The notes under the pieces are model-generated. The model had not been told where the DNA came from and did not search any database. It was given only the letters and a program-made list of their open reading frames with translations. Shown here in pieces: positions 31,640 through 42,702 of a DNA stretch of 64,000 nucleotides. The stretch is from Plenodomus lindquistii (Eukaryota > Ascomycota > Dothideomycetes > Pleosporales > Leptosphaeriaceae). The position numbers and the translations under genes are program-made. Position 1 is the first letter of the stretch. Each line of letters opens with the position of its first letter. The stretch spans positions 372,001-436,000 of the forward strand of contig JANUWI010000001.1 of the NCBI GenBank assembly GCA_025504975.1, written 5' to 3'.

Positions 31640-33032
31640 ATGAAGTACATTCTCATCGCCTCGCTTCTTACTTCCGCGGCTTATGCTGCGCCGTTCGCTC
31701 AGGTGGGCGCGAATGTAGGACAGCAGACGCAGCAGCAGGGTGCGCAGACCGGACAGACTGGGCAGGTTAGCCAGCAAAACGGCCAGACAGGAGGTGTCCA
31801 GAATGGTCAGACCGGTGTTCAAAACGGCCAGGCCGGTGTCCAGAATGGCCAAACTGGTGCCCAGAACATCCAAAACACAGGCGGCGTGCAGAACGGTCAA
31901 ACACCCTCAGCAGACGACCTCGCAACCGCGGTCTCAAACTGGCAGGCCGACACATCCATGGTCTCCAACTTCCTCAACATGGGCCCAACCATCCAGAACA
32001 ACGTCGCGTTCAAGCAAGCGGCAACCGTAGCTTTCAACGCCGAAGTGGACGAATTGACGCATAAGGCCATTATCGATGCCGCCAACGGCAATCAGCCCGC
32101 GGTTATTGCTGCGAACAGCACGCTAGCGACTGGAGGAAGTTTCCAAGACGTGGTTGATAAGCTGCAGGAGATGAGTGTGAAGGGATTGGCAGCGTCGCAG
32201 AACATCGATTTGATTAACCAGAATCGCTGTGTCAATGTTTTGCCGAATATCGATGCGTACTTCGCGTCTACAGGGAGCAATGCGCAGGCTATCAGGCCGA
32301 CGGCTTGTGATCAGACGGGTGTTGCTGGAGGTGTTCAGGGTGAGTCTGTATGTTTTGTATAAAGGAGTCATGCTAATTAATTTCCCAGGCGCTGGTGCTA
32401 CACAACCTGGTCAGTCCGCTGGCAGTCCCGCGGCCGCTTTCGATGCGGCTCAGGCTCTTGCTGCTGGAACTGGAAATGGACTTGTGCAGAATGGCGCTGC
32501 GCAGGGTAATGCGGCGAATGCTGGTACTGCTCCTGCGAATGGACAGCAGATAGACCAACAAGCTACACAACAGGCGCCTCAACAAGCCGCACAGCAGACA
32601 CCTGATCAAGCTGCGCAGCAGGCACCTCAGCAAGCTCCACAGCAAGTGCAGAATCAGGGCACCGCAGCTCAGGGCACCGACCAGGGTGCTGCTCAAGGTA
32701 CTTCCGTGCAAGGTCCCGCTCAAGGTGCTGCTCAAGGTGCTACTCAAGGCACTGCTCAGGGTACAGCTCAAGGTGTAGCTCAAGGAACCGTCCAGGATAC
32801 CACTCCGGGCACAAACTCCCAGGGCCAGACCGGTACGTACCGCCAACACCACATCTGTACACTTTACTGACAGCCACCAGCAGGTGCATCTCAGAACCAG
32901 GGTACTGCTCAGACTGGTGCTAATACCGCGACCGGTGGCCAGTCGCAGCAAGGACAAGCTGGCAGTGCCAAAGCTGCAGGTGGATCCCGGAGGGGAGGCC
33001 AGGCTGCGAGCCAGAGGCTGAGGTTTTTCTAG
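31640..33032 (+). CDS. Secreted Gln/Gly/Ala-rich tandem-repeat protein
   Basis: Three exons, 31640-32339, 32389-32832 and 32884-33032, with introns of 49 and 51 nt; 430 residues. ATG 31640 starts a signal peptide (MKYILIASLLTSAAYA). Then come Gln-rich repeats with a seven-residue unit (GVQNGQT) and a globular part of about 140 residues beginning ADDLATAVSNWQADTSM. That part has two Cys (NRCVNVL and TACDQT) and a helical pattern. Exon 2 is a second low-complexity block: QQAPQQA repeats, then AQGT/AQGA four-residue repeats. The C terminus is basic (GGSRRGG). It is likely a cell-wall or extracellular matrix protein. I do not know the globular domain. The last intron ends in CAGCAG, so two acceptors three bases apart are both in phase. 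Confidence 0.8.
31793..31855 (+). repeat. 21-bp coding tandem repeat
   Basis: Three consecutive 21-base units encode the seven-residue repeat GVQNGQ(T/A) inside the secreted repeat protein, with third-position differences between units. Related but less regular units flank them on both sides. Confidence 0.75.
32680..32796 (+). repeat. 12-bp coding tandem repeat
   Basis: About nine imperfect 12-base units encoding AQGT/AQGA-type tetrapeptides in exon 2 of the secreted repeat protein. Such repeats readily change copy number by slippage. Confidence 0.7.
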
Positions 33033-33826
33033 ATCAAGTGTCATGAGCAGTGATGGAGGAAGTCGAGTGTATGGCTCTGTGCTGGTCATGGACCGTGTCG
33101 TCTGGGCTATTTCTTCTGAGTAATGTTGAATGTTTTGTCATGACCACGTGGATGGAGGAAAAGTAGTATGTGTTCGTGAGGGTCTAGAAAATCCGCTCAG
33201 GTAGTAACTCAAAGTGCATATTAGAGGATCGAAGTAGACCATGATCTTGCCGGGAAATTCTTCACGTCTGTGCAGCTCTTCAGAGTGAAGACATGTTTGC
33301 CTAAGGTTTCGAAACCTCAGACCCGAGTCTGTGGGTGCTTGATGGGATCGCGACGATGCGCCTGGGTGGACCGTGTTCCGGTTGTGCTTGGATTCGGAGG
33401 CGATTCCCTGCTGTAAAACCGTAGAACCTCAGACGAAACGAGTTGCCAAACATGATGTGACGCAAGCTTAGAAAGCTTATGGTCAGGCCAAGACGGACGT
33501 CAATGGTGAGTCGCGTTCGCGTCTTTCCACCCGCCCTTGTAGGTTTGGCAACGCTAACGTGGGTAGACATACGCGAAGTCGCGTGACGTCAAACGTCGTC
33601 CCCTTGCTGACACAAGATGATAGATGTCGTGTCCTCACATCTCAGTACGACTTGGCTGGCTGCATGGGCTGCAGGAGTTTGGATGCGCTGGCATGCAATG
33701 ACGCCTCCAAGGTCCTGGCCTCGCCAAGTGTCAAGTCGCTGACCGCAACAGATCAGCTAGCAAGGTTGCGATCTCGTAACTGCGACCCAAACACCATCGC
33801 CAAGCTGGCAGTCGATATCGCAAGCC
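33033..33826. other. Intergenic region without recognisable gene
   Basis: About 790 bases between the repeat protein and the RING gene. Short open frames only, no recognisable feature. Confidence 0.5.
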
Positions 33827-33990
33827 ATGGCTGAGGGCGAGCGTGCTGGCGGAGTCCAGGGAGACCTCGAGAAGGAATTGACATGCTCGGTAAGTCGAGA
33901 TCTATTTGCATGGTGGTTGCGCAGGTGGGGGCGGGCAAGGCGCATTCGCTTGCCATGTGGAGCAGCGATGATGACGATGATGATGATGAC

Positions 33991-34023
<33 letters not shown>

Positions 34024-36769
34024 GAACAAGCAGCATAGCAAGACGCGCAAAGGGAGAAGGAGCAGTTGTGGTGGTGGTGAAGAGCAACGGGGATGCTCCT
34101 GCTAATTGCGGAATGCGCAGATCTGTACCGACCTCCTCTACCAGCCGCTCACGCTGCTCGACTGTCTGCACACCTTCTGCGGCGCATGTCTCAAAGAGTG
34201 GTTCGCCTTCCAGGCCTCTACTGCAACATCGATCCACCCTTACACATGCCCCTCGTGTCGTGCCTCGGTGCGCACCACACAGCCCAATGCCACCGTGACC
34301 ACTCTCCTCGACATATTCCTCAAAGCGAATCCAGACCGAGGCAAGACACTTGCAGAGAAGAATGCGGACCGAGAAAAGTATAGGCCGGGTGATAATGTAC
34401 TGCCCAGGCTGAGACGGAGGGAGGAACGCGATGTACAACACGAGAGGATGCTGGAGGAGGCTCAACAGCTGAGTCTACAGGAAGCTGGGATATTGGGGGA
34501 AGGCAGCGCCAGTCTGGAACCGCCGCGAGAGCGCAGGCGAAGGGAGAGGAGTCGAGCAACAAGCCGTGAGTCTCGCAGGAGCCGAGATGACAGGCGATCA
34601 ACAAGTCGCAATGCGCACGAAACCTCGCCCACACGAAGCGTCGTCCCGCCACGGTCTATTGAACATCAGTCCAGTCTACGTTCTCTGCTCAGCGCATCAG
34701 AGCTCGACTCACATGATATTGACGAAGATCTGGTGCATCAAGTCTTGGAAGAGCTCATGTCTGAAGGCATGGACCTTAATCAAATCGGCGCTGCGCAAGA
34801 GGAAGAGATTACTGAGAGAATTGCAGAAGCCGTGCGCCGACGACAAGCTGAAAGACAGGTCGAGCGCCAACGCGAGAGGCGAGAGAGACGAGATCGACTA
34901 GCACGCGAAGGGCTCATGAGTGCATCCTCAACTTCGTTGACACAACCTTTGCGAAGTCCTCATTTTCGTGACGAAGATGTCACGCGAAGACGGGCTCATG
35001 GACGCTCGGAGAGCGGGACTTCGATTCCCCAGACCGGTCCTAGACCTCCCATCTCCAGGCCTGGGCTCATCGATGCTGCGAACCGAGGTGGTCGGTCACA
35101 ACGCCCAAGATCTTCGAGTCAGGGGAGCTCCAGGTCAGCCAGAAGGGCTGAGCGCCCCTCTGCTCTGTCTAATTCCTCTGCTGCACAGAGTGGAAATGAG
35201 TCCGATCGACCAACAACATCAGATGCTGTGCCCACAACAAGGCGTCGACAGTCCGACAATCAACAAAGTGGTAGGAATGATTCACGACAACAGCGTCGTA
35301 ACAGTATTCAAACCAGCATATCCTCATATCCTAATTCGCCGCGGGTGCTTGGATTGGGCACGCCTACAAGTGAGAGTCCTACCAGTTCTTTGAGTGTGGT
35401 AGGCGCATTATCACTGCCGTTCTCTGCATCCACGCCAGCTATGACTGCCTTCCCGCCTCCCACTTCGCAACGCACGACAGACCCTATAAGACCTGGACAA
35501 GTACGCTCTTCGAACAGCGGTACACCCCCTTCAGTCTCCACTCCCACGTTCCCTCACTCCACGTCTTATTCCACTGTTAGTACAGGAGCGCCAACTCTGT
35601 ATACAGAGCCCCACCTCTCCTGTAAGCATTGCGGAAAAGAACACATCGAGTATGAGCTCCATTACAACTGCACACGATGTGATGGCGGAGATTTCAATAT
35701 CTGCATTCGTTGTTACCGCCAAGGCAAGGGATGCAAGCACTGGTTTGGCTTCGGGTGGACAGCTTGGCGCAGATATGAGCAGCAAGCACCCGAAGGTGGC
35801 TACCCGCCAAATCACGAGCAACCGCATATACTGATTGGAAACCGATATCAGCGACCTTCAACACCACTCACAGAGTCCCCTACTCCACCGCATGTTCTCA
35901 GGAGCGAAGATGATCCTAGAGAACGCTTGGAGAGTGGTGTATTCTGTGACACCTGTAAAGCATTTGCTGATGCATGTTACTGGAAGTGTGACTACTGTAA
36001 TGATGGTGACTGGGGTTTCTGTAACGATTGTGTTAACCAAGGACGACATTGTACACATCCATTAGTTCCTGTTGCTCGAAAGATCAAGGAACATGCACCG
36101 TCTATATCCGACAGCATACCATCTGCGCCCTCTACACCCCGCCAAGACGCTGGACTTGCCCCTCCAGACCGAGACACTACACCGACAACGCCCCCTTTGA
36201 CGCCCAAGTCAGCTTCTTTGATGAGAGGGCCAGGCTACTTCACCATCGCAAACTCCATCTTCCGGCCGCTTACCTTCACTACGTTATGCAATGTTTGCAG
36301 CCACCCGATTCCGCCTTCGAACACACGGTATCACTGTCTCAAGTGCAATGCCGGTGACTACGATATTTGCATGAACTGCTATCATAAACTCGTCGTCTCC
36401 GGCCGGATACCCAAAGAAGACGGTGTCAATGGCTGGCGCAAGTGTTTACGAAGTCACCGTATGGTCATCGTAGGCTTCGAAGACCGCGATGGCGGGCAGA
36501 GGCGAATTGTGGTTCGAGATCTCGTCGGTGGCCACGCGCTCAAAGAAGAGGAGCAGATGCGAGTGCAGCGATTCCCGCCCGACGGCGGATTCGGACTACG
36601 ATTACTTGCACGCTGGGGCTATTGGCCTGATCTAAGTGACGATGACGAGCTCGCGTTTCCCCGGGGCGCAGAGATTCGCGAGGCAGCTGATGTGAACGGA
36701 GACTGGTATTGGGGTGTATACAATGGCGCAAAGGGGCTTTTCCCTGCTGCCTATGTCACTTCCGTTTAA
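33827..36769 (+). CDS. RING-type E3 ligase with three ZZ zinc fingers and an SH3 domain
   Basis: Two exons, 33827-33889 and 34121-36769, with a 231-nt intron; 903 residues. The splice completes the RING: exon 1 ends TCS and exon 2 begins ICTDLLYQPLTLLDCLHTFC, followed by a CPSC pair, a C3HC4 RING at about residues 19-72. A long disordered Arg/Ser-rich middle follows, with a helical, charged segment near residues 215-290. Three ZZ-type fingers lie at about residues 522-562, 630-672 and 744-790 (for example CTRCDGGDFNICIRC and CLKCNAGDYDICMNC). The last 60 residues form an SH3 domain (ELAFPRGAEI, DWYWGVYNG, GLFPAAYV). The RING implies ubiquitin transfer; ZZ fingers bind peptides and SH3 binds Pro-rich partners. 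The substrate is unknown. The intron contains a GAT microsatellite. Confidence 0.88.
33967..34023 (+). repeat. GAT trinucleotide microsatellite
   Basis: About 57 bases of near-perfect GAT repeat with occasional GAC units, located inside the intron of the RING gene. Open frames through it (poly-His, poly-Ile or poly-Met) are artefacts. Confidence 0.9.
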
Positions 36770-36798
36770 ACCCTTCTAATGCTATTCTACTCGGCAAA

Positions 36799-37942
36799 TT
36801 ACTTTCCACCCGCTTTCGATCCTGGCATATACGGAAACTTCTCTCTGTAGTGCTTTGCAATGTCCCGTCGATTGGCTACCCAAACACCCTCTTTTTCTGA
36901 CACATACTGCATAAACCGTCGAAGACTCTCTGATCGACCGGGCTTTCCAGCGATACGTGAGTGCAGTGGTATTGTCATCATCTTGCCACCTTCGCGGTAC
37001 AAGCAGTCGAAAGTATCCTTCAGGTACTGCTCATACGTTGCGCCGTTTGAGCTTACAAAGCCAGGGAGCATATGAAATTTTCCGTCGTTGCCTTTGGACT
37101 CAACGTTAACTTTCCGAAGTAGCAAAAGGGCAGAGCGAATAGCATCCAGGACCACTTACAGTCATAGTTGTATGGTAGCATAAGCAAGCCCTCCTTCTCT
37201 TCATCTGGAAGCTCCTTCTCCCACGGGAGATCGATCCAATACGGCGAGTCTTCATTGTACACTTCCGACGTATACAGCATCTTATGTCCCATCTCCTTCC
37301 ACATTATCGGAAGCAGACTAGCTGTATTCGGCGTCCCCCTGCCAAAATACGCTCCTACTGGGAATTCACCTGCAGAAACACATCAGCCCCACCACCAGTA
37401 ACACTGCCCGCAACAGCGCTGAAAAGGCAAGAGACAGAAGGCAAGTGGAAAACCTCACCAGTAGCAGCCTCGAGCGCCCTACAAGTCTTTTTAATATATT
37501 CTTTATCCTCCTCGAACCCATACTCCCAGATATCCAACCACCTATACCCATGCGCCCCAATCTCATGCCCATCCCTCACACACGCCCTCGCAAACTCCGG
37601 ATTCCTCTCCATCGCCACCGCAATCGCCCACAGCGTCATGTTCCACCCAAACTCCTTCATCAGGCGTAGAATGCGCCATGCGCCGCAGCGGCTGCCGTAC
37701 TCGAAGTCTTGCTCGCCGTTGAGGTGGCGCTCCGGGCGCCCGCCGCCTGAGGGTCCTTTTTCCCAGAGGTAGGCTTCGCTGGTGCCGTCGCCGTCGAGGG
37801 GGTTACGTTCGCCGCCTTCTTCGTAGTTGAGGACGAAGGAGATGGCGATGCGGGCGTTGTTTGGCCATTGTGGGTTGTGGCTTTGTTCGCCGAAACCTTT
37901 GAAGTCGCGGGGGAGTTGGAGGCAGGGTTCTACGTGGACCAT
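36799..37942 (-). CDS. PuuE-like polysaccharide deacetylase-fold hydrolase
   Basis: Three exons on the minus strand, 37942-37459, 37369-37160 and 37091-36799, with introns of 89 and 68 nt; 328 residues. The NodB-type fold is marked by FVLNYEEGGERN near residue 38, then GHEIGAHGYRW and the closing IPLHSRIAGKPGRSESLRRF. The NYEEGGE and HGYRW pair is characteristic of the PuuE branch, which includes bacterial allantoinases and cyclic-imide hydrolases, rather than true chitin deacetylases, although databases often use the latter name. It has no signal peptide, so it is intracellular, which also argues against cell-wall chitin as substrate. A cyclic ureide, imide or similar ring amide is likely. 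It shares a divergent promoter with the amidase gene. Confidence 0.85.
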
Positions 37943-38534
37943 GGTGTTTTGTTTGGCTTTATAGGGTCTATATTTTCTCTTTCCTTGCTCTTAGAAGCGA
38001 TGACGGGATGCTTGATTTTTGCAAGTACAGACAGATGAGACATTCAGATGCTACAGTGTCTTGCTATTCGCATTTTACCAGACCGCTTCGGTTATCGAAT
38101 TATGAACGCCTTATCGAGCCCCGCACTGTCAACAGTCTGTTATCAATCGGACTCGACATCGTCTTCAAAGCGATCAATAGTGGAGAGAAGCCTTGTCGGG
38201 AACTTCACTGCGTTTTCGGCACGCGTATCTGGAAGGTGGTGGTGGACGGCAGCCCCACATTTAGCCTTATCGTTCCTTCGGACGTCCGAAAGTTGTTTTC
38301 ACGAACCACTCGTTCCTATGGAAAGTATCGCGACTGTCTCTTGGCTTGGATAGGTATGCGATAAGCTTTTGATAGGACAAGTATGGTGCAGACTTGGGAT
38401 TGTGTGTGATCAGCTGATCAGTATCTACAGCACCAATCTAGTTCATGGGTTGAGCGGCTCATACTGTCGACGGGATGAGTCCCTTTTGAACGACGCAACT
38501 GTAGCAATTGTGCTCAAAATATCTTGTATTCATC
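37943..38534. promoter_or_regulatory. Divergent promoter with six HGATAR sites
   Basis: 592 bases between the PuuE-like gene (minus) and the amidase gene (plus). HGATAR, the core site of fungal GATA nitrogen regulators such as AreA, occurs six times: reverse-strand sites at 38092-38097, 38111-38116, 38140-38145 and 38267-38272, and forward sites at 38359-38364 and 38370-38375. At even base use about 1.7 would be expected on both strands. The last two are only five bases apart, a spacing seen at functional GATA elements. Control by nitrogen supply is inferred. Confidence 0.5.
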
Positions 38535-40198
38535 ATGTCTGTCTTTTCTCTCGACACTAGTCAAGGGAACCCTGTGACGACGGAGACCGTGGACAGATTA
38601 TGTTCAAAACTTAGTGTGACAATCGGAGAAAACGAGAAGGAAGATTATCGCAGGTTGTTAGCGGTGTTTCATGATGCTAGCGAACAATTGATGGCGATGG
38701 ATGGTGAGAATCACCACTCACAAGAATTAAACGGCTACTAAGATGTACTAATATAAACAATCCAGACTACATCCCCCAAGTTGATGAAGAGAGATTCCCA
38801 CGCAAGGACATCCACTTCCCAGAGCCTTCTGCAAATCTGCACGGGGCATGGGGATGGAGATGTAGTGTCGTCGACAAGACATGCACAAGCGGCAAACTTC
38901 ATGGCAAATCTTTCGCTATCAAGGACAATGTAGCCGTCAAAGGCGTCCCCATGCTACTTGGCACAAACTTCATCAAAGGCTACGTTCCCGATTGCGATGC
39001 CACAGTCGTCACGCGAATTATTGAAGCTGGCGGCCACATCACCGGCAAAGCAGTGTGCGAGAATATGTGTCACTCTGCTACAAGCCACTCTTCCGGGACA
39101 GGTATCGTAGAAAACCCATTTGCAAACGGATACAGCGCTGGAGGAAGCTCGAGCGGATCCGGAGTCCTCGTAGCGCTTGGTGAAGTCGATGGAGCCATTG
39201 GTGCAGATCAAGGTGGAAGTATCCGCGTGCCAGCGGCAAATTGCGGTATCGTGGGATTGAAGCCAACATTTGGGCTCGTACCATATACTGGGAGTGGGTC
39301 CAATGAACCTACGAATGACCATCTTGGGCCCATGACGCGGACGGTACTGGACAATGCGATGTTTCTCGAAGCGATTGCTGGAAATGACAACATCGATGAT
39401 CGATCCTTTGCTGCACCGCTACCATCCCAGATCCCAGCCTACAGCTCGATTCGTGACCTCCCAGTCGATAAGCCCCTCCAGGGCAAGAAGCTCGCCGTAA
39501 TGAAAGAATCGTTATCCACTCCGGCGACGGATCCCCGAATCATCAAGACGTTCCAAACTGCTGTTGCCAAATTTGTCGAGTTAGGAGCTACCGTAGAAGA
39601 AGTCTCCATACCCATCCACGCCAAGGGCGCAGCTATTTGGACCGGCATCTCCAAAGTCGGCGGTTTTCTCGCCAAAACTTCTGGATCCTTTGGGAGAAGG
39701 GGTCACCAGATGCTGACGCTGAATTTCCTCCTACATCCCATGGCGCAAGAAAACTGGAATGAAGCGTATGCATCAAGCAAGAACATCTATTTGAACGGGA
39801 TCTACGCCGTGGAGAAATTCCCACTCTTGCTCGCAAAGGCAACGAATCTGTCGCGCCAGCTGCGAGACGCTTATGACCATGCGTTGGAAACGTACGATGT
39901 CTTGTTGACGCCGACTTTGCCGTATGTGGCGACCAGTCATGCGGCACCAGATGCTACGCCACTTGAACAGATTACGAAGCAGATTGGTTTGACGTCAAAT
40001 ACTGCTCCGTTCAATCAAAGTGGACATCCGGTGTTGGCGCTCCCAATTGGGATGTTGGAGGTGCTTGAGGGTCCTGGTGTTAAGGATGGTGTCAAATTGC
40101 CGGTGAGCATGCAGGTGATTGGGAAGTGGTGGGATGAGATGGCTGTGTTTGAGGCTTCGTTTGCGTGGGAAAGAGCGAATGACTGGAGGCAGATGTAG
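38535..40198 (+). CDS. Amidase signature family hydrolase
   Basis: Two exons, 38535-38703 and 38766-40198, with a 62-nt intron; 533 residues, usual for the family. The Ser-cisSer-Lys triad is visible: Lys109 in SFAIKDNVAV, the Gly/Ser-rich loop SAGGSSSGSG near residues 180-188 with the cis-Ser, and the nucleophile Ser208 in GADQGGSIRVPA. The C-terminal substrate region (LTPTLPYVATSHA, PFNQSGHPVLALPIGM) is ordinary. It releases ammonia from an amide or half-amide. There is no signal peptide, so it is cytosolic. It is divergent from the PuuE-like gene and convergent with the MFS gene (169 bases apart). This context suggests it acts on the open-ring product of the PuuE-like enzyme. Confidence 0.92.
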
Positions 40199-40367
40199 AT
40201 TATTGAGTCGGGTAGTATACGTCTTGAAGAATGTAAAGAAAGTGAGAGATTCACGTGGAGCTGATAACTTTGAAGACTTCAGTTACCATCACTGCTCATA
40301 TCTAGATTGTTTGGTTTCAGTGTATCATAGTAAAGCTGGCGAGCAAGTATCTATTTGTCTTGTCGTC

Positions 40368-42132
40368 TTATGTTTTGAGTGATATCGTATTCATATTACC
40401 AAGCGAGCATTCCGCCTCCCCACCCTCATCTCTCTTCTCTTTGATACCGATCGAGCTTAATTCTGAGCCTGGTTCGATGGTAATTATCTCTTCGGGCCAT
40501 TGTAAGCCATGGTCTTTTATCCAAAAGCAGCCAACGAGGCATAGGCCCATGAATGGCACATTCATAATGAAAACAGTACGACTTGCAGTAGCATATGCTT
40601 GCAGAATGCCGTGAGTTTGCTCAGGCGATATTTCAAGTGCACCAAAGTCTGGTACATTGTATGACGAGAGTGCAAGCGCAGCGAACTCTGGTGGCATAGC
40701 TCTCTTCAGCGAATTTTGCAAGGTCGCCGCGGATATAGCGAGACCAATTGCGCCACCGAGGCTGCGCAAGAAGTTCCTATTCGAGATGACAACTGCTCTC
40801 TGAGCCTTGGCGCAGTGAGCTTGTAGAGCTACCAGGGTTGGTTGGAAGATGAACCCAACACCGATACCCTGGACCAGGAGAATGATGACGATAACACTGA
40901 TGGGAGTCTTCAGGTCGAATGTGCAAGTTAAACCAACACCCAGAGTCCAAAGGAAGAAGCCTGACCAAATCACCTCACCATAACGCTCAGTTCGTGAGAT
41001 GTATTGACCAGAGACGATAGATGCGATCATCTGTGCGCATGTGATTGGTAGGACCAGAGCGGCTGATAGTAGTGGCGACATGCGGCGTGCGTTTTGGAAG
41101 AAGAGCGGTAGGTAGTATAATTGGGAGTAATAGACGATGCCAAATAACAGGTTTTGCAGAAGCATGACGCAAACTGGGGCGGTTTTGAAAAGCGATACTA
41201 CTTTATTAGCTCTTTGCAGGCTTTCCAGACAATTGTCAACTTACGAGGCATCATTGGTAGTAAAGCAACTTGATATTCGATGAATAAGAACCCAAACATG
41301 CAACAGCCACCGATCGCCAGCATTGAGATGACCATTGAAGAGTCCCAGGAAAAATAGCTTCCGCCTCCGGAGATGGGGATCAGAATTAGAATTATGGCTG
41401 CGGACCCAGTCAAGATGCCCCAATAATCGATTTTCCCAGAGACAGCCCTAAATTCGACGAGGGGGGCATTCTTCGGAACAGGCAATATCAAGAAGCAGGC
41501 AATGCAACACACTACAGCCAGTGGACTGACGAGCCAGAACAGGCCCCTCCAGGTGGAATGTTGTACGAACGCAGCGGCGATGAACGGGCCGACCATGTTT
41601 CCCAGTCCGACGCACGCTCCCAAGATACCTTGATATTTACCTCGCTCTTTCAGTGTAACAATATCTGACACAATCATCATCGATAACGACGTTATCCCCC
41701 CATTGGCTACTCCTGCGAAACCGCGAAATACGTAGAGCATGGTGGCATTCTTCGACAGCCCGCAGAGCAGGTCGCTGATCGTAAGTAGTATGAGTGCTGA
41801 CAAGAATACTGTCTTTCTCCCTCAATGAAAGTTAGTGTTACTGTTCTTGATAGAGCCAACTTTCATTTACCAAAGAGATCTGAAAAGCGTCCATAGAGCA
41901 CTTGAAAGAGGGTGTTCGCTATCAAGGCACTCGTCCCAGCCCAGCTGATGGTGGCTTCGACATGTAGCTCTCGACCTATAGTAGGTAAGGCAACTCCAAT
42001 GCCATTCTGGTCAACGAAACATATGAAGAGAGACACTGCGAGTGCAGCAAAGACCACCAGCAAATCTTTCTTCGAAAGTAGATTCGTCTGATCGAACACG
42101 GTGGCTTCTGCTGCCACTTGTCGTTTGTTCAT
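40368..42132 (-). CDS. MFS transporter, DHA2 drug-efflux type
   Basis: Three exons on the minus strand, 42132-41871, 41820-41245 and 41197-40368, with introns of 50 and 47 nt; 555 residues. The first splice completes MFS motif A (LYGRFSDLFGRKTVF). Antiporter motif C is visible in GACVGLGNMVGPFIAAAFVQ. Roughly 12-14 hydrophobic helices are spread along the protein, and a tail of about 50 charged residues follows. This pattern fits proton antiporters of the DHA2 group in the plasma membrane. In this neighbourhood it could export a toxic substrate or intermediate, or import one; the family alone cannot decide. It is divergent from the NCS1 permease gene. Confidence 0.9.
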
Positions 42133-42702
42133 GGTGTATGTAATGAAAGAAAATGAGGGGCGCAAGTGTGATGAAATCGCTTTAATCCATCACTGATCGT
42201 ATGGTTTCACGATGAATCGAAGATATGAAAGCTCCAGTGTACTTCTCCATGGTCGAAGTTGCCCGGTACCCGAGGGGTCCACAGTACGTAATGACTTCGT
42301 GCAAATTTCCAAATATCGAAGCTCGGCTCTGCTATGCAACGGCCTACATCGACACGTATCGTATCGTGGAGGTACAGTCTGGCGTGTGTTATCGCGACGA
42401 GTGGATCATCGGAGCTCCGAAAAGGCGCTAACGCTAATTAGTGGACGGGGGTACTATCAGCCGAACGGCATATCCGACGTGTATCGACTGGATATCAATC
42501 GCCTTATCGTCTATCAATCGCATTCCGGTTGAAGGATGCCCTTGTGGTTGGCATACACTGATATTGGCCGTTGCTTGGTATGATGTCCAATGCGGTATCG
42601 CAATGCAGGGTCAGTCAGGATGGTATTTCATCCCGACCCTCGCCCATTGAGAATTTTATCACGAGGTGACCATCACCGAGAGAACTCCAGGCTCTACTCA
42701 CT
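42133..42702. promoter_or_regulatory. Divergent promoter of MFS and NCS1 transporter genes
   Basis: 570 bases between two transporter genes on opposite strands. Three reverse-strand HGATAR sites lie at 42504-42509, 42511-42516 and 42656-42661, the first two almost touching. Open frames inside are not convincing. Shared control of the two transporters is inferred from layout. Confidence 0.4.

Noticed and set aside
33303..33323. GGTTTCGAAACC palindrome, looked at as a possible tRNA T-arm
   Set aside because: No acceptor, D or anticodon stem can be built around it. No tRNA gene was found in the window.
33902..34465. Minus-strand frame with a run of His
   Set aside because: The His run is the GAT microsatellite in the intron of the RING gene read on the other strand.
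36799..37942. Chitin deacetylase identity for the polysaccharide-deacetylase-fold gene
   Set aside because: No signal peptide or anchor, and the NYEEGGE/HGYRW motifs point to the PuuE branch instead.
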